Assembly (NCBI GenBank): GCA_900768125.1
Contig: CAAGBS010000031.1
Location: 1 to 64,000, forward strand
DNA from: Oscillospiraceae bacterium
GTDB taxonomy: Bacteria > Bacillota > Clostridia > Oscillospirales > Ruminococcaceae
Direction: 5' to 3'
DNA length: 64,000 nucleotides
The position numbers and the translations under genes were made by a program. The notes under the pieces were generated by a model. The model had not been told where the DNA came from and searched no databases. It saw only the letters and a list, made by a program, of their open reading frames with translations. This document shows, one piece after another, positions 48,146 to 56,711 of this stretch. Each line of letters opens with the position of its first letter. The stretch's first letter is position 1.

Positions 48146-49168
48146 ATGGAGATAAAGACTGAACGCCTGACCCTCGAAACTCTCGGGACAAAGCACCTGC
48201 AGTCCACGCACGACTACGCCTCCGACCCGGAACTTACACGGCTGATGGTGTTCCTGCCCACCGCCGACATCGCCGAAACGGAGCGGTATCTCAAAAAAAG
48301 CGAAGCCGAAGCTACAAAGGAGCACCCGCAGTTCTACGAAATGGCGGTAATGCTTGACGGGCGGCACATCGGTTCAGTCAGCGCGTATCTTGAAGAAGAC
48401 GGCACGGCTTGGGAACTGGGCTGGATAATGGCGCGCGGCGCCCACGGGCACGGTTACGCCACAGAAGCCGCAAAGGCGCTGATGGACTACTGCCGCTGGA
48501 TTTCTCCGATACGCCGCTTCATTGCGCACTGCGACAGCGAAAATACAGCTTCACAGCGGGTGATGAAGAATCTGGGATTCCGGTTCATCGAGGAGCATTC
48601 CGGCAGGAAAAACCGCGGCTCGGACGAGATACGCAGTGAAATGCTGTTCGCCCGTGTGTTCCCCGACCTGATACTGCGCCCCTACAGAAAAAGCGACGCC
48701 GAAAAAATAATCGCATGGAATAAAAGCGAGTACGCTTTCCGGCAGTGGTGCGCCGACCGTTACAAGAATTACCCCGTCACAGCGGAAGAAATCAACGCAA
48801 ATTACGACAGCATGGCTGATTCAGAGGACTTCTGCGCATTCACCGCCTGCGATGAATGCGGTCCGGTCGGACATCTCACGATGAGATTTCCGGGCGGAGA
48901 CAAGCGCACGGTGCGATTCGGGTTTGTAATTGTCGACCCCGGCAAGCGCGGTCAGTCGTACGGCACTGAAATGCTCAGGCTTGCGGCGAAATACGCGTTC
49001 AGCTTCCTGAAAGCGGAGCGGATAACGCTCGGAGTCTTCGACAACAACCTTTCTGCATGGTGCTGCTACACGGCGGTGGGTTTCAGGGAGATAAAGGACC
49101 CTGACCGGCGGCTCTACCACTGCATGGGCGAGAGATGGGCGTGCGTTGAGATGGAGCTTCTGCCATAA
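48146..49168 (+). CDS. Tandem GNAT N-acetyltransferase (two fused domains)
   Basis: 340 residues with two RimJ/RimL-like acetyltransferase domains in one chain. Domain 1 (1-165): ETERLTLETLGTKHL start, WELGWIMARGAHGHGYATEA with the acetyl-CoA loop, HCDSENTASQRVMKNLGF. Domain 2 (170-340): LILRPYRKSDAEKIIAW, FGFVIVDPGKRGQSYGTEM with the second loop, GVFDNNLSAWCCYTAVGF. Each domain keeps the R-G-x-G-x-A/G-type CoA motif in degenerate form. Substrate unknown. Start ATG after AAAGGAG. A terminator follows. Confidence 0.9.
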   Translation: MEIKTERLTLETLGTKHLQSTHDYASDPELTRLMVFLPTADIAETERYLKKSEAEATKEHPQFYEMAVMLDGRHIGSVSAYLEEDGTAWELGWIMARGAHGHGYATEAAKALMDYCRWISPIRRFIAHCDSENTASQRVMKNLGFRFIEEHSGRKNRGSDEIRSEMLFARVFPDLILRPYRKSDAEKIIAWNKSEYAFRQWCADRYKNYPVTAEEINANYDSMADSEDFCAFTACDECGPVGHLTMRFPGGDKRTVRFGFVIVDPGKRGQSYGTEMLRLAAKYAFSFLKAERITLGVFDNNLSAWCCYTAVGFREIKDPDRRLYHCMGERWACVEMELLP

Positions 49169-49172
49169 ATTG

Positions 49173-49210
49173 ATCCCCGGAGATTTTTCCCCGGGGATAA
49201 TTTTATTTTT
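49173..49210. terminator. Terminator between GNAT and rnr
   Basis: Stem ATCCCCGG / CCGGGGAT, followed by AATTTTATTTTT on the plus strand; overlaps the rnr stop codon. Confidence 0.8.
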
Positions 49211-51347
49211 CAGCAGTTTGCCTGCCGGGATTCCCGACAAATTCGAAGTCGATGAATCCGCCGTTGACGTTCACGTTTACGCACTTCACGCGCACCTTAT
49301 CGCCGACTGTATACACGCTGCCGTCAATCGCGCCGGTGAGTATAACGCCGTGCTGTACCTCATACTCGCCCATCGGCAGCGCCGTAACGCTCACCATTCC
49401 CTCGACAGTATTCGGAAGCACCACATACACGCCGCCCGCGCTCACGCCGGATATCATGCCGTCAAACTCCTCGTTGACGTGATTCTTCATATACTCAGCC
49501 ATGTAGAAGTTCTCGCACTCGCGCTCGCAGCGTACCGCTGAAAGCTCCGTATTGCTCGCCTGAAGCGCCGCAGAAGCTGCGAAAGCCGCATACTTCCTGC
49601 ACAGTTTCTCGTGGTCCAGCGCGTAGACGTAATCAGTCAGAATGCGGTGGATAGAAAGGTCGGCGTATCGGCGTATCGGAGAGGTGAAATGCGCGTACTC
49701 CGGCATGACCAGCCCGTAGTGACCCAGCGGCTCCTCGCTGTAGCGGGCTTTCATCATCGTGCGGAGGACTATTCGGTTTATCACCATTGCGCGGTCGCTG
49801 TCCTTGTTCTCCCGAAGTATCCGCGCAAGTTCGGAAGCCGGGGCATTCGCTCCCAGCGCACCGGGATTTATCCCCAGCGCAGTCAGCGTTTCGCGGAGCT
49901 GGTCCAGCTTCTCGGTGGTAGGCGCTTCGTGCACGCGATAGACGAACGGTATCTTCTCTTTCATCGCGAGAGCCGCCGCGGAGTTGTTCGCCATCAGCAT
50001 GAACTCCTCGATTATTCCCTCGGCGATACCGGTCGTGCGGGGTTTTACGTCAATGCAGACGCCGTTTTCATCGGTGACTATCTTGGTCTCGGAGGTGTCT
50101 ATCTCCGGCGCGCCGCGGTCGATACGATTCTTCACAAGGATATCCGCTAGTTCTTTCATTATCGGAATGCGGTCGATGACCCGCGCGTACTTGGTCTTTA
50201 TCTCGTCGTCAGCCGTGCCGTCGATTATCCTGTTGACCTCGGAATAAACGCCCTTTACGCGGCTCCTGATGACGGATTTTTCGAATCGGTAGTTCATCAG
50301 CTTTCCGTCAAAGCTTACGTCCATCAGGCAGGAAAACGCGAGCCTGTCCATCTGCGGATTGAGCGAGCATATCCCGTTGGAGAGCTGTCTGGGCAGCATG
50401 GGGACAACCTGGTCGGCGTAATAGATGGACGTGCCGCGGTAGAATGCTTCCTCGTCCAGCTTGCTGCCCTTGGTGACGTAATGCGAAACGTCCGCGATGT
50501 GGACTCCCAGCTTGTAGCAGCGGTCGGTCTTCGCTATGCTCACCGCGTCGTCGATATCCTTGGTGTCCGCGCCGTCAATCGTGAAGATAGGCTCGCCGCG
50601 CAGGTCAAGCCTGTGGAGGACTTCGTCCGGGTCAGGCTCGTCAATATCAAGCTTTGAAGCCTCGTACAGCACCTCGTCCGGGAAAGTCACATGCAGGTTG
50701 TTGGAGAGCATGTAAGCGTCCGCGCCTGCTTTCGCATTGTCGCTGGAACCGAACACGTCTATTATATTGACCGTGTGGTCCATGTGGCGCTCGCCGCGCT
50801 TCTTTATCGCGAAAACAACCTTGTCGCCGACGTGCATTGCCGCAGCCTTGGAGACCTTCGCGATGACCAGCGGGTCGTTGCACAGCTTGTCAGGCAGCAC
50901 CATCAGCTTGTTGCCCTCCGCGACTATAACTCCGGTCTGCAGCCCGTTGTTAGCCTCCAGCACCGACATCACGACCGCCTCGGCGGAGAATCGCTCGTCC
51001 GCTTCCGCAGTCTTCTTCGCTAGGACGATATCCCCGGGGATAGACCCCATCAGGTCGCGCCCGCGCACGAAGTACTCCACCGGCATATCGCCAAGCTGTC
51101 TGATAAATCCGGACTTCGGCGTTACCCTGGTGACCTCCGCGCGGAAAAAAAGCTCCGGGTGCTTAATCCAGCACATGCCCTTCTTGTAGGCAATGTCGCT
51201 GTGCTGCTTCATTTCGGACAGCGTTGCCTCCAGCTTCTTGAAGCCCTTTTTATTGACGCCCAGGCGGTCGGCAAGCTGCTTGTCGGACAGTCCCTTTTCA
51301 CCTGCGTCATAAAGAATCATCATGATAGATATTTTTAGCTTGTTCAT
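49203..51347 (-). CDS. rnr: Ribonuclease R
   Basis: 714 residues; a 3'-5' exoribonuclease able to degrade structured RNA. Order of domains: N-terminal winged helix (LSDKQLADRLGVNKKGFKKLE), cold-shock-type domains (residues about 70-220), the RNB catalytic domain with IDGADTKDIDDAVSI (metal-binding aspartates) and HIADVSHYV, and a C-terminal S1 domain (MISGVSAGGVYVVLPNTVEGMVS). Length and order match RNase R, not RNase II. secG lies upstream, the order common in Firmicutes, although a terminator separates them. Confidence 0.96.
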   Translation of the reverse strand: MNKLKISIMMILYDAGEKGLSDKQLADRLGVNKKGFKKLEATLSEMKQHSDIAYKKGMCWIKHPELFFRAEVTRVTPKSGFIRQLGDMPVEYFVRGRDLMGSIPGDIVLAKKTAEADERFSAEAVVMSVLEANNGLQTGVIVAEGNKLMVLPDKLCNDPLVIAKVSKAAAMHVGDKVVFAIKKRGERHMDHTVNIIDVFGSSDNAKAGADAYMLSNNLHVTFPDEVLYEASKLDIDEPDPDEVLHRLDLRGEPIFTIDGADTKDIDDAVSIAKTDRCYKLGVHIADVSHYVTKGSKLDEEAFYRGTSIYYADQVVPMLPRQLSNGICSLNPQMDRLAFSCLMDVSFDGKLMNYRFEKSVIRSRVKGVYSEVNRIIDGTADDEIKTKYARVIDRIPIMKELADILVKNRIDRGAPEIDTSETKIVTDENGVCIDVKPRTTGIAEGIIEEFMLMANNSAAALAMKEKIPFVYRVHEAPTTEKLDQLRETLTALGINPGALGANAPASELARILRENKDSDRAMVINRIVLRTMMKARYSEEPLGHYGLVMPEYAHFTSPIRRYADLSIHRILTDYVYALDHEKLCRKYAAFAASAALQASNTELSAVRCERECENFYMAEYMKNHVNEEFDGMISGVSAGGVYVVLPNTVEGMVSVTALPMGEYEVQHGVILTGAIDGSVYTVGDKVRVKCVNVNVNGGFIDFEFVGNPGRQTAEK

Positions 51348-51400
51348 AAATATCCTTTCTCATTTAACTATATTTTAACCATTTTCTCAGTTTCTATTAA

Positions 51401-51430
51401 CAAAAAGGACAGGCGGTAATGCCTGTCCTG
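51401..51430 (-). terminator. Terminator between secG and rnr
   Basis: Minus-strand stem CAGGACAGGC / GCCTGTCCTTTTTG with 6-base loop. Confidence 0.88.
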
Positions 51431-51434
51431 TTTC

Positions 51435-51890
51435 TTACTGTTCAGCAGTAGAAGCTGTGCTTTCGGTCTGCTCCGCAGTTGAAGCCGCGCTCTCAGCCTG
51501 CGACTGCTCAGCGGTGCCGCCGGTAGACTCAGCAGCTGCTGCGCCAGATGTTCCGCTTTCCTCTGCGGTGCCCTCGTCTGTCGCAACCGTTTCTGAAACG
51601 GAGGACGATGTTACCGAACTGGACTCGCTATCCTTGGAGCCGCCGAAGTAAGCGTTCGCAACGTTAACAACGATAGCCAGGACGAAGAAGATTATCGCTG
51701 CGGTCGTCATTGCCTTGTTGAGCTGAGCTTCCTTCGTTCTGCCGGAGTTCTTTCCGTAGTAGTTATCGCTGGAGTTACCCGAGATGGTCTGCGACATCTG
51801 GGTCTTGGTGTCCTGCATAAGAACCACGATAACGATGAACACGCATGCAATTATAAGAACGATCGCACTGATTATTTCAAAAATACCCAT
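51435..51890 (-). CDS. secG: Preprotein translocase subunit SecG with long low-complexity tail
   Basis: 151 residues from the ATG at 51890. The SecG core is residues 1-77: first helix FEIISAIVLIIACVFIVIVVLMQ, the loop QTISGNSSDNYYGKNSGRTKE, and the second helix AAIIFFVLAIVVNVANAYF. This is the SecYEG accessory subunit that aids translocation. From about residue 82 the protein continues with 70 residues of Ser, Thr, Ala, Glu and Gln (repeats such as AEQTESTASTAEQ), well beyond the usual SecG length of 75-80. The RBS GGAGG is ten bases before the ATG. Confidence 0.9.
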   Translation of the reverse strand: MGIFEIISAIVLIIACVFIVIVVLMQDTKTQMSQTISGNSSDNYYGKNSGRTKEAQLNKAMTTAAIIFFVLAIVVNVANAYFGGSKDSESSSVTSSSVSETVATDEGTAEESGTSGAAAAESTGGTAEQSQAESAASTAEQTESTASTAEQ

Positions 51891-51950
51891 TAGTTGTAAT
51901 TCCTCCATATAATTATGTACAATTTCGTACAGGTGATATCATACTAATCA

Positions 51951-51979
51951 AGTATACCACATAATCTCATAAATTGCAA
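51951..51979 (-). promoter_or_regulatory. Promoter of secG
   Basis: Minus-strand TTGCAA, 17 bp, TATACT, the same box pair as the speD promoter. Confidence 0.75.
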
Positions 51980-52073
51980 GTGTTTTTTGAAAAAAAGTTT
52001 ATTTTTCTGTATAGGTTTTGCAGAAATATTCCCGACAGCCGTACATACTATATATAAAGCGAAAGGAGCTAAT

Positions 52074-52919
52074 ATGCACACGTTACAAATTATCCTCAGC
52101 GGGCTTGCCGTGGGCGGCGCGATGACCGTTCCCGGCGTCAGCGGCGGGTCTGCGGCTATGATACTCGGGATCTACGATCGGCTGATAGATTCGGTCGGAT
52201 CGGTATTCAGCCGACCGAAAGAAAGCCTGCCGCTGCTGCTAAAATTCACTGTGGGCGCCTGCGCGGGATTCCTGATTATTGCCCGGCTTATCTCATTCCT
52301 GCTGACCACCCCGGCTGAGATTCCGCTGAGATTCTTTTTCCTGGGCGCGGTCGCTGGCGGAATCCCCATGATCTTCCGCAAGGCAGAGATACGCAGGCTG
52401 ACCGGCGGAAGCGCCGCGCTGATACTCACCGGAGTGGTCGCGGTATTGCTGCTTTCAACTATCCCTGAAGGTCTGTTTTCGCCGAACAACGGTGGTATCG
52501 CCGCTTCCCTGCTCCAGCTCTGCGGGGGACTGCTCCTCGCCGCCGCGCTGGTGCTTCCGGGGATAAGCGCTTCGCACATGCTTTACATGCTGGGTATCTA
52601 TGACGATGTGATGGAAAAACTCGCAGAATTTGATCTGCTGGCGGTGCTTCCGCTGATGGCTGGCGCGCTCGTTGGGACTTTCCTGACAGCCTGGGTGCTC
52701 CGGAAACTGTTCCAGAACCACGCCGCCGGGACTTACCTGGTGATACTTGGCTTTATGCTGGGGTCGCTCCGGGAACTTCTCCCGCATGGCGCCGGCGCAG
52801 TCGGGACCGCCCTCGGAATGCTCTGCACGGCAGCGGGATTTGTACTGGTGTACTGGCTGCAAATGGACAAAAAATCAAGACATATTGTAGAAAAAGTTGT
52901 TGACAAACGCAAGATATAG
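52074..52919 (+). CDS. popT: DUF368 polyprenyl-phosphate transporter (PopT family)
   Basis: 281 residues from the ATG at 52074 (AAAGGAG). Eight or so hydrophobic helices. The two family signatures are both visible: GGAMTVPGVSGGSAAMILGIYDRLI at the start and LVLPGISASHMLYMLGIYDDV in the second half, indicating an inverted repeat fold with the P-G-(V/I)-S motif. DUF368 proteins were shown to recycle undecaprenyl phosphate across the membrane for cell wall synthesis. It lies divergent from secG; a promoter for the next gene is embedded in its 3' end. Confidence 0.88.
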   Translation: MHTLQIILSGLAVGGAMTVPGVSGGSAAMILGIYDRLIDSVGSVFSRPKESLPLLLKFTVGACAGFLIIARLISFLLTTPAEIPLRFFFLGAVAGGIPMIFRKAEIRRLTGGSAALILTGVVAVLLLSTIPEGLFSPNNGGIAASLLQLCGGLLLAAALVLPGISASHMLYMLGIYDDVMEKLAEFDLLAVLPLMAGALVGTFLTAWVLRKLFQNHAAGTYLVILGFMLGSLRELLPHGAGAVGTALGMLCTAAGFVLVYWLQMDKKSRHIVEKVVDKRKI

Positions 52920-52928
52920 TGATATACT
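52900..52928 (+). promoter_or_regulatory. Promoter of the small NrdD-tail-like gene
   Basis: TTGACA, 17 bp, TATACT. It begins inside the last codons of popT and ends 30 bases before the ATG at 52958. Confidence 0.85.
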
Positions 52929-52957
52929 AGTATTACAAAACAAAAGAGGTGATTCTC

Positions 52958-53224
52958 ATGAAAATAAACGTTACAGGTGGAACTCTTCCCCAGCAGGAGA
53001 TAGACTACTACACCGAAGCCGCACTTAAAAAGTACCCGAACCGCAATATCACTGCAATTGATTTTGACGTTGACGGCGAGTATGTAAACGCGACCTACCA
53101 CTTCAACGACCAGCCTTTCGAGCGCATCAGGCGCATAACCGGATACCTCGTAGGAACGCTCGACCGCTTCAACAACGCAAAGCGCGCCGAAGAAGCTGAC
53201 CGCGTAAAGCACAGCCTCAACTAA
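52958..53224 (+). CDS. Small protein resembling the glycyl-radical tail of anaerobic ribonucleotide reductase
   Basis: 88 residues from the ATG at 52958 (AAGAGGTG, 8 bases). The C-terminal part, RIRRITGYLVGTLDRFNNAK followed by RAEEADRVKHS, matches the end of class III reductases, where the motif R-x-x-GYL surrounds the radical glycine and is followed by FN-x-x-K-x-x-E-x-x-RVKH. The N-terminal half (MKINVTGGTLPQQEIDYYTE) is unrelated to NrdD's catalytic barrel and has no zinc cysteines. By analogy with GrcA (YfiD), which replaces a damaged glycyl tail in pyruvate formate-lyase, it could be a repair module or a regulator; it might also just be a fold relative. It has its own strong promoter and terminator. 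Confidence 0.7.
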   Translation: MKINVTGGTLPQQEIDYYTEAALKKYPNRNITAIDFDVDGEYVNATYHFNDQPFERIRRITGYLVGTLDRFNNAKRAEEADRVKHSLN

Positions 53225-53230
53225 AACAAG

Positions 53231-53263
53231 ACCTCCGCCGAAAAGCGGAGGTTTTTATTTTTA
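53231..53263 (+). terminator. Terminator of the NrdD-tail-like gene
   Basis: Perfect stem ACCTCCGC / GCGGAGGT with a 6-base loop, followed by TTTTATTTTT. Confidence 0.92.
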
Positions 53264-53268
53264 CACGC

Positions 53269-53300
53269 AAAAATCCCCTGCCCGAAGACAGGGGATTTTT
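53269..53300. terminator. Bidirectional terminator at the end of the sugar ABC operon
   Basis: Perfect 12-bp stem AAAAATCCCCTG / CAGGGGATTTTT with an 8-base loop. Confidence 0.9.
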
Positions 53301-53303
53301 TGT

Positions 53304-54197
53304 TTAGCCCTTAACAGCGCCAAGGGCAACGCCCTTAACGATGAACTTGGAGAGGAACAGATAAACGATAACAACAGGAATGATGGATAACAGGATCATC
53401 ATGTAAACTTCGCCCAGGTCGCCGTTCTGAGAGTTGAGCTTCGAACGCAGAATGGACATCATGATAGGAAGCGTCCACTTGCTCGGGGAGTCAATGATCA
53501 GAGCCGGTGTGAAGAAGTTGTTCCAGGAAGCCACGAATGCGAATATCAGCTGTACTGCAAACGCAGGCTTCAGCATCGGGATAGCGATCGCATTGAATGT
53601 TCTGAACTCGTTGGAGCCGTCAACACGGGCAGCCTCGATTACCTCCAGCGGCATGGAGCTTTCGATGTATTGCTTCATGTAGAAGAATACAGCCGGAGCA
53701 GCGATAGCCGGAATGATCAGCGGCCAGTAGGTGTCGTTCAGTTGAACAGCGTTGACCAGCTGTACGAAACCTGCTGCGGAAACCTGTGTCGGGATCATCA
53801 TTACAGCCAGAATGAATGTAAAGATGAACTTCTTGCCCTTGAAGTCATAAACATGGATACCGTAAGCGGTCATCGCGGAGAAGTAGGTGGTGAGCAGAGC
53901 GCTCAGCGCAGCGATGATAAAGCTGTTTAACAGACCCTGCGGAAGTGTGAACAGCGCGGTATCAGTGATAGCAGTCACGAAGTTGTCACCGAAGTGAGTG
54001 CTCGGCAGAAGCGTGAAGCCAGCCTGCAGCTCAAACTTATCTCTGGTAGCGTTGATTATCAGAAGATAGAAAGAGAAAAGCGAAAGTACCGTTACGAATA
54101 CAAGGAAGATGTAAGCGAGGGTTCTCGAGAAAATAAGTGAAGCTCTGTAGCTCTTATTCTCGTCTCTCTTTGCCGAAGCAGTTGCCGTATTTGCCAT
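53304..54197 (-). CDS. Carbohydrate ABC transporter permease, MalG-like
   Basis: 297 residues with six transmembrane helices. The EAA loop that contacts the ATPase is visible as EVIEAARVDGSNEFRTFNAIAIPMLKP. The first helix is TLAYIFLVFVTVLSLFSFYLLI. The gene's start overlaps the preceding permease stop by one base (TAATG). It completes a MalF/MalG-type pore. No ATPase gene lies in the operon, so a shared MsmX-like ATPase elsewhere is expected (inference). Confidence 0.94.
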   Translation of the reverse strand: MANTATASAKRDENKSYRASLIFSRTLAYIFLVFVTVLSLFSFYLLIINATRDKFELQAGFTLLPSTHFGDNFVTAITDTALFTLPQGLLNSFIIAALSALLTTYFSAMTAYGIHVYDFKGKKFIFTFILAVMMIPTQVSAAGFVQLVNAVQLNDTYWPLIIPAIAAPAVFFYMKQYIESSMPLEVIEAARVDGSNEFRTFNAIAIPMLKPAFAVQLIFAFVASWNNFFTPALIIDSPSKWTLPIMMSILRSKLNSQNGDLGEVYMMILLSIIPVVIVYLFLSKFIVKGVALGAVKG

Positions 54198-55156
54198 TAC
54201 TTAGCAGCCCCCTTTACTTTCTTAGCCTTCTTGGGCTTGTCGCCGGTGTTGATCATGGACTTGAATACGATCATGCTGAGCGCGCCGGTGATTATGAAGA
54301 TAATTACGGAGATCGCGCCGCCAAGACCGTAGTTCTTACTTCCCTGACCGATTACACGGTTCAGATACATTATCAGCGTCATACACGACATCTGAGGTTT
54401 ACCGGAGCCGCTTGTGATGATCTGCGGTACATCGAACATCTGCAGACCGCCGATGAGAGATGTTATCGCAACATAGAGCATGATAGGCATGAGCAGCGGA
54501 AGAGTGATCTTGAAGAACACTTGTCTGGAGTTTGCACCATCAATGGAAGCAGCTTCGAAAAGGCTCTGGTCGATACCCATGATACCAGCCATAAGCAGTA
54601 TCGTGGTGTTACCGAACCACATCAGGAAGTTGATGAAAGCAATGATGCTTCGAGTAGCCATCGGGTCAAGGAAGAAATCGAACGTGGAGTTCGTCATTGA
54701 CATGATGATCTGATTGACAGGTCCCACGTTTGAGAACAGTGTGTAGAACAGCATTGAAAACGCGGATGCCATTACAAGGTTAGGCATGTAGATGACAGTC
54801 TTGAAGAATGTCTGTCCCTTGACGTTCAGTCTTGCACTTGTGAAGATGACTGCGAGAAGCAGTGAGAACACCAGCTGAGGGATAGCACCGAGTATCCACA
54901 TGAACATTGTGTTCCAAGTGTAGCTCAGAATGCTTATCTTACCATTGCTGGAGGGGGTGAACAGCTTAACATAGTTATCAAATCCAACGAAGTTGGGTCC
55001 GATGTGGTTAAGACCGTCCATGTAGTTTTCAAAGAAACTGTTGTAGAATGTGCTGAGCAGCGGTATAAGCTGGCACAAAATGAAAACGATAATGAAGGGC
55101 GCGATAAAAATATAGCCCCACTTCGCGTAACTGATAGACTTGCGCTTATTATCCAT
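54197..55156 (-). CDS. Sugar ABC transporter permease, MalF-like
   Basis: 319 residues with six or seven transmembrane segments, starting KWGYIFIAPFIIVFILCQLIP. The EAA loop is FEAASIDGANSRQVFFKITLPLLMP. Start ATG after GGAGAGGATCAAGG. It follows the binding-protein gene after a 100-base gap holding a strong stem-loop, so its transcript level is probably lower than that of the binding protein. Forms a heterodimer with the next permease. Confidence 0.94.
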   Translation of the reverse strand: MDNKRKSISYAKWGYIFIAPFIIVFILCQLIPLLSTFYNSFFENYMDGLNHIGPNFVGFDNYVKLFTPSSNGKISILSYTWNTMFMWILGAIPQLVFSLLLAVIFTSARLNVKGQTFFKTVIYMPNLVMASAFSMLFYTLFSNVGPVNQIIMSMTNSTFDFFLDPMATRSIIAFINFLMWFGNTTILLMAGIMGIDQSLFEAASIDGANSRQVFFKITLPLLMPIMLYVAITSLIGGLQMFDVPQIITSGSGKPQMSCMTLIMYLNRVIGQGSKNYGLGGAISVIIFIITGALSMIVFKSMINTGDKPKKAKKVKGAAK

Positions 55157-55184
55157 TCCTTGATCCTCTCCTCATTTTCCTAGC

Positions 55185-55221
55185 AAAAAAGAGGTGAAGC
55201 AAGACTGCCCCGCCTCTTTTT
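55185..55221 (-). terminator. Partial terminator between binding protein and permeases
   Basis: AAAAAGAGGC.../GCCTCTTTTT-type stem (AAAAAGAGG / CCTCTTTTT) with a U-run, positioned so that read-through sets the permease level. Confidence 0.7.
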
Positions 55222-55256
55222 CAGGAACTAGTTAATATGCATTAGCTGTGATGCAA

Positions 55257-56711
55257 TTACGGAGTAACGATTGCCGGATACTTATCGTTAACGTAGGTGT
55301 AGAAGTTTGCGAGAGCCTCGTCCTTGGAGATCTTGCCGGTGAAGTAGTCGAGCATGTACTCAGGGAGCTTCTCGGAGAGCAGCTGGTCGTACTGGGTCTT
55401 GTTCTCGAACTTGATGTTCTTAGCAAGCTCAACGAAGATTGCAGTATCGTTCTGACCGCCGAGGAATGCATTACCATAGTTCGGATCCTCAGCAAACTTC
55501 TGGTTTACGTTGGTGTTGTTGGTGAACTGGTTCTCGTTCTCAACGAGCTTGGTGCAGATGTCCTCGTTAGCGGTGAATGCGTTGAATACATCAGCGAGCA
55601 TCTCGGGGTTATCAGAGCCCTCTGCTGCGAGCAGCCATGTGCCGCCCCAGAAGTAAGCCTGCGGACCCTGAATGATAGCCCAGTCGCCGGGGCAGCCCTT
55701 ATCGGGATCCTGTGCGTTGCCCATGGAGAAGTTGTAGTACCAAGCAGGACCAAAGAAGCACATTGTCTTGCCGTCCTTGAACATCTGAGCATTCTTCTCA
55801 TCGGACCAAACGCCGCCGGTCAGGGTGTACTCGTTCTGAACGAAGTCATAAGCCTGGTCGATCCACTGGTTGAATACATCATCAATAACGAGGTTGTTGT
55901 CAGCGTCTACCCAAGCGGAAGAAGCATTGTTGGAGAATGTTCTGAAGGTCTCAACGTAGGAACCGGTCATGTAGTAACCCTTTTCCTTAGCAGACTTAGC
56001 TACTTCGTTGAACTTTGTCCAGTCAGAGAGCTTATCCTGAACCTCAGCGGGGTCGGAAGTACCGAGAACGTCCTCAGCGATGGAGCGTCTGTAGATCAGG
56101 GCAGCAGGGCAGCACTGGAAAGAAACGCCCTTGAGCTGACCGTTTCTTGTATCGGTAGCAGCGTCTACGGTGTACTTGTACTCAGTGTCGAGTGCGGAAA
56201 CGCCAAGCTTGGAAACGTCCATTGTGTAGTCGGAGTTTACATACTTGATGATGTAGTCAGCCTCGGCAAGGAACATATCAACCTTGTCATCAGCAGCTGC
56301 GGTAGCCTGAGCCTGCAGAGCAGCATCGAGCTTATCCTGATATACGCCGTCGTCAGAAGGATTGATCACCCAGTTAACGGTGATTCCCTCAGGAACGGTG
56401 TAGTACTTCTCGAAGAAGCCCTTGAACTCTTCATTCCAAGCGTAGATGTTGAATACCTTACCTTCGCTCTCGCTTACGGTGATGCCGGTACCAGCAGTCT
56501 TAGCGGAATCGTCAGCTGCGGGTGTGCTGGACTCGTCAGCAGCGGGTGTGCTGGACTCGTCAGCAGCAGGTGTGCTGGAATCAGCAGCAGAGCTGTCAGC
56601 AGCAGAGCTGGAATCAGCAGGTGTGCTGGAGCTTGTTGTGTTGCTGGAGCAACCAGCAAAGGACAGAACTGCAGCAGATGCGAGCAGAGCTGCTAAAATT
56701 CTTTTCTTCAT
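55257..56711 (-). CDS. Sugar ABC transporter substrate-binding lipoprotein
   Basis: 484 residues. The signal peptide MKKRILAALLASAAVLSFAGC has its lipobox at LSFAGC (Cys21). A Ser/Thr/Pro/Ala/Asp-rich linker with four SSTPAADE-like repeats follows (22-73), spacing the domain from the membrane. The solute-binding fold starts at KVFNIYAWNEEFKGFFEKYY and is of the cluster for carbohydrates (FLAEADYIIKYVNSDY, AWVDADNNLVIDDVF). A ligand cannot be named. It is the first gene of the ABC operon. Its promoter is at 56834-56862 and cre-like palindromes lie upstream. The linker DNA is a tandem repeat of a 24-bp unit. Confidence 0.93.
   Translation of the reverse strand: MKKRILAALLASAAVLSFAGCSSNTTSSSTPADSSSAADSSAADSSTPAADESSTPAADESSTPAADDSAKTAGTGITVSESEGKVFNIYAWNEEFKGFFEKYYTVPEGITVNWVINPSDDGVYQDKLDAALQAQATAAADDKVDMFLAEADYIIKYVNSDYTMDVSKLGVSALDTEYKYTVDAATDTRNGQLKGVSFQCCPAALIYRRSIAEDVLGTSDPAEVQDKLSDWTKFNEVAKSAKEKGYYMTGSYVETFRTFSNNASSAWVDADNNLVIDDVFNQWIDQAYDFVQNEYTLTGGVWSDEKNAQMFKDGKTMCFFGPAWYYNFSMGNAQDPDKGCPGDWAIIQGPQAYFWGGTWLLAAEGSDNPEMLADVFNAFTANEDICTKLVENENQFTNNTNVNQKFAEDPNYGNAFLGGQNDTAIFVELAKNIKFENKTQYDQLLSEKLPEYMLDYFTGKISKDEALANFYTYVNDKYPAIVTP
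56511..56582. repeat. Three tandem 24-bp repeats in the linker-coding region
   Basis: Units at 56511-56534, 56535-56558 and 56559-56582 differ at only a few positions (plus-strand start GTCAGC(A/T)GC(G/A)GGTGTGCTGG). They encode the ESSTPAAD repeat and preserve the frame, so unit number can vary by slippage. Confidence 0.85.

Noticed and set aside
55248..56696. 482-codon plus-strand frame opposite the binding protein
   Set aside because: Its composition simply mirrors the repetitive codons of the lipoprotein; no start site, and the minus-strand gene has a signal peptide and lipobox.
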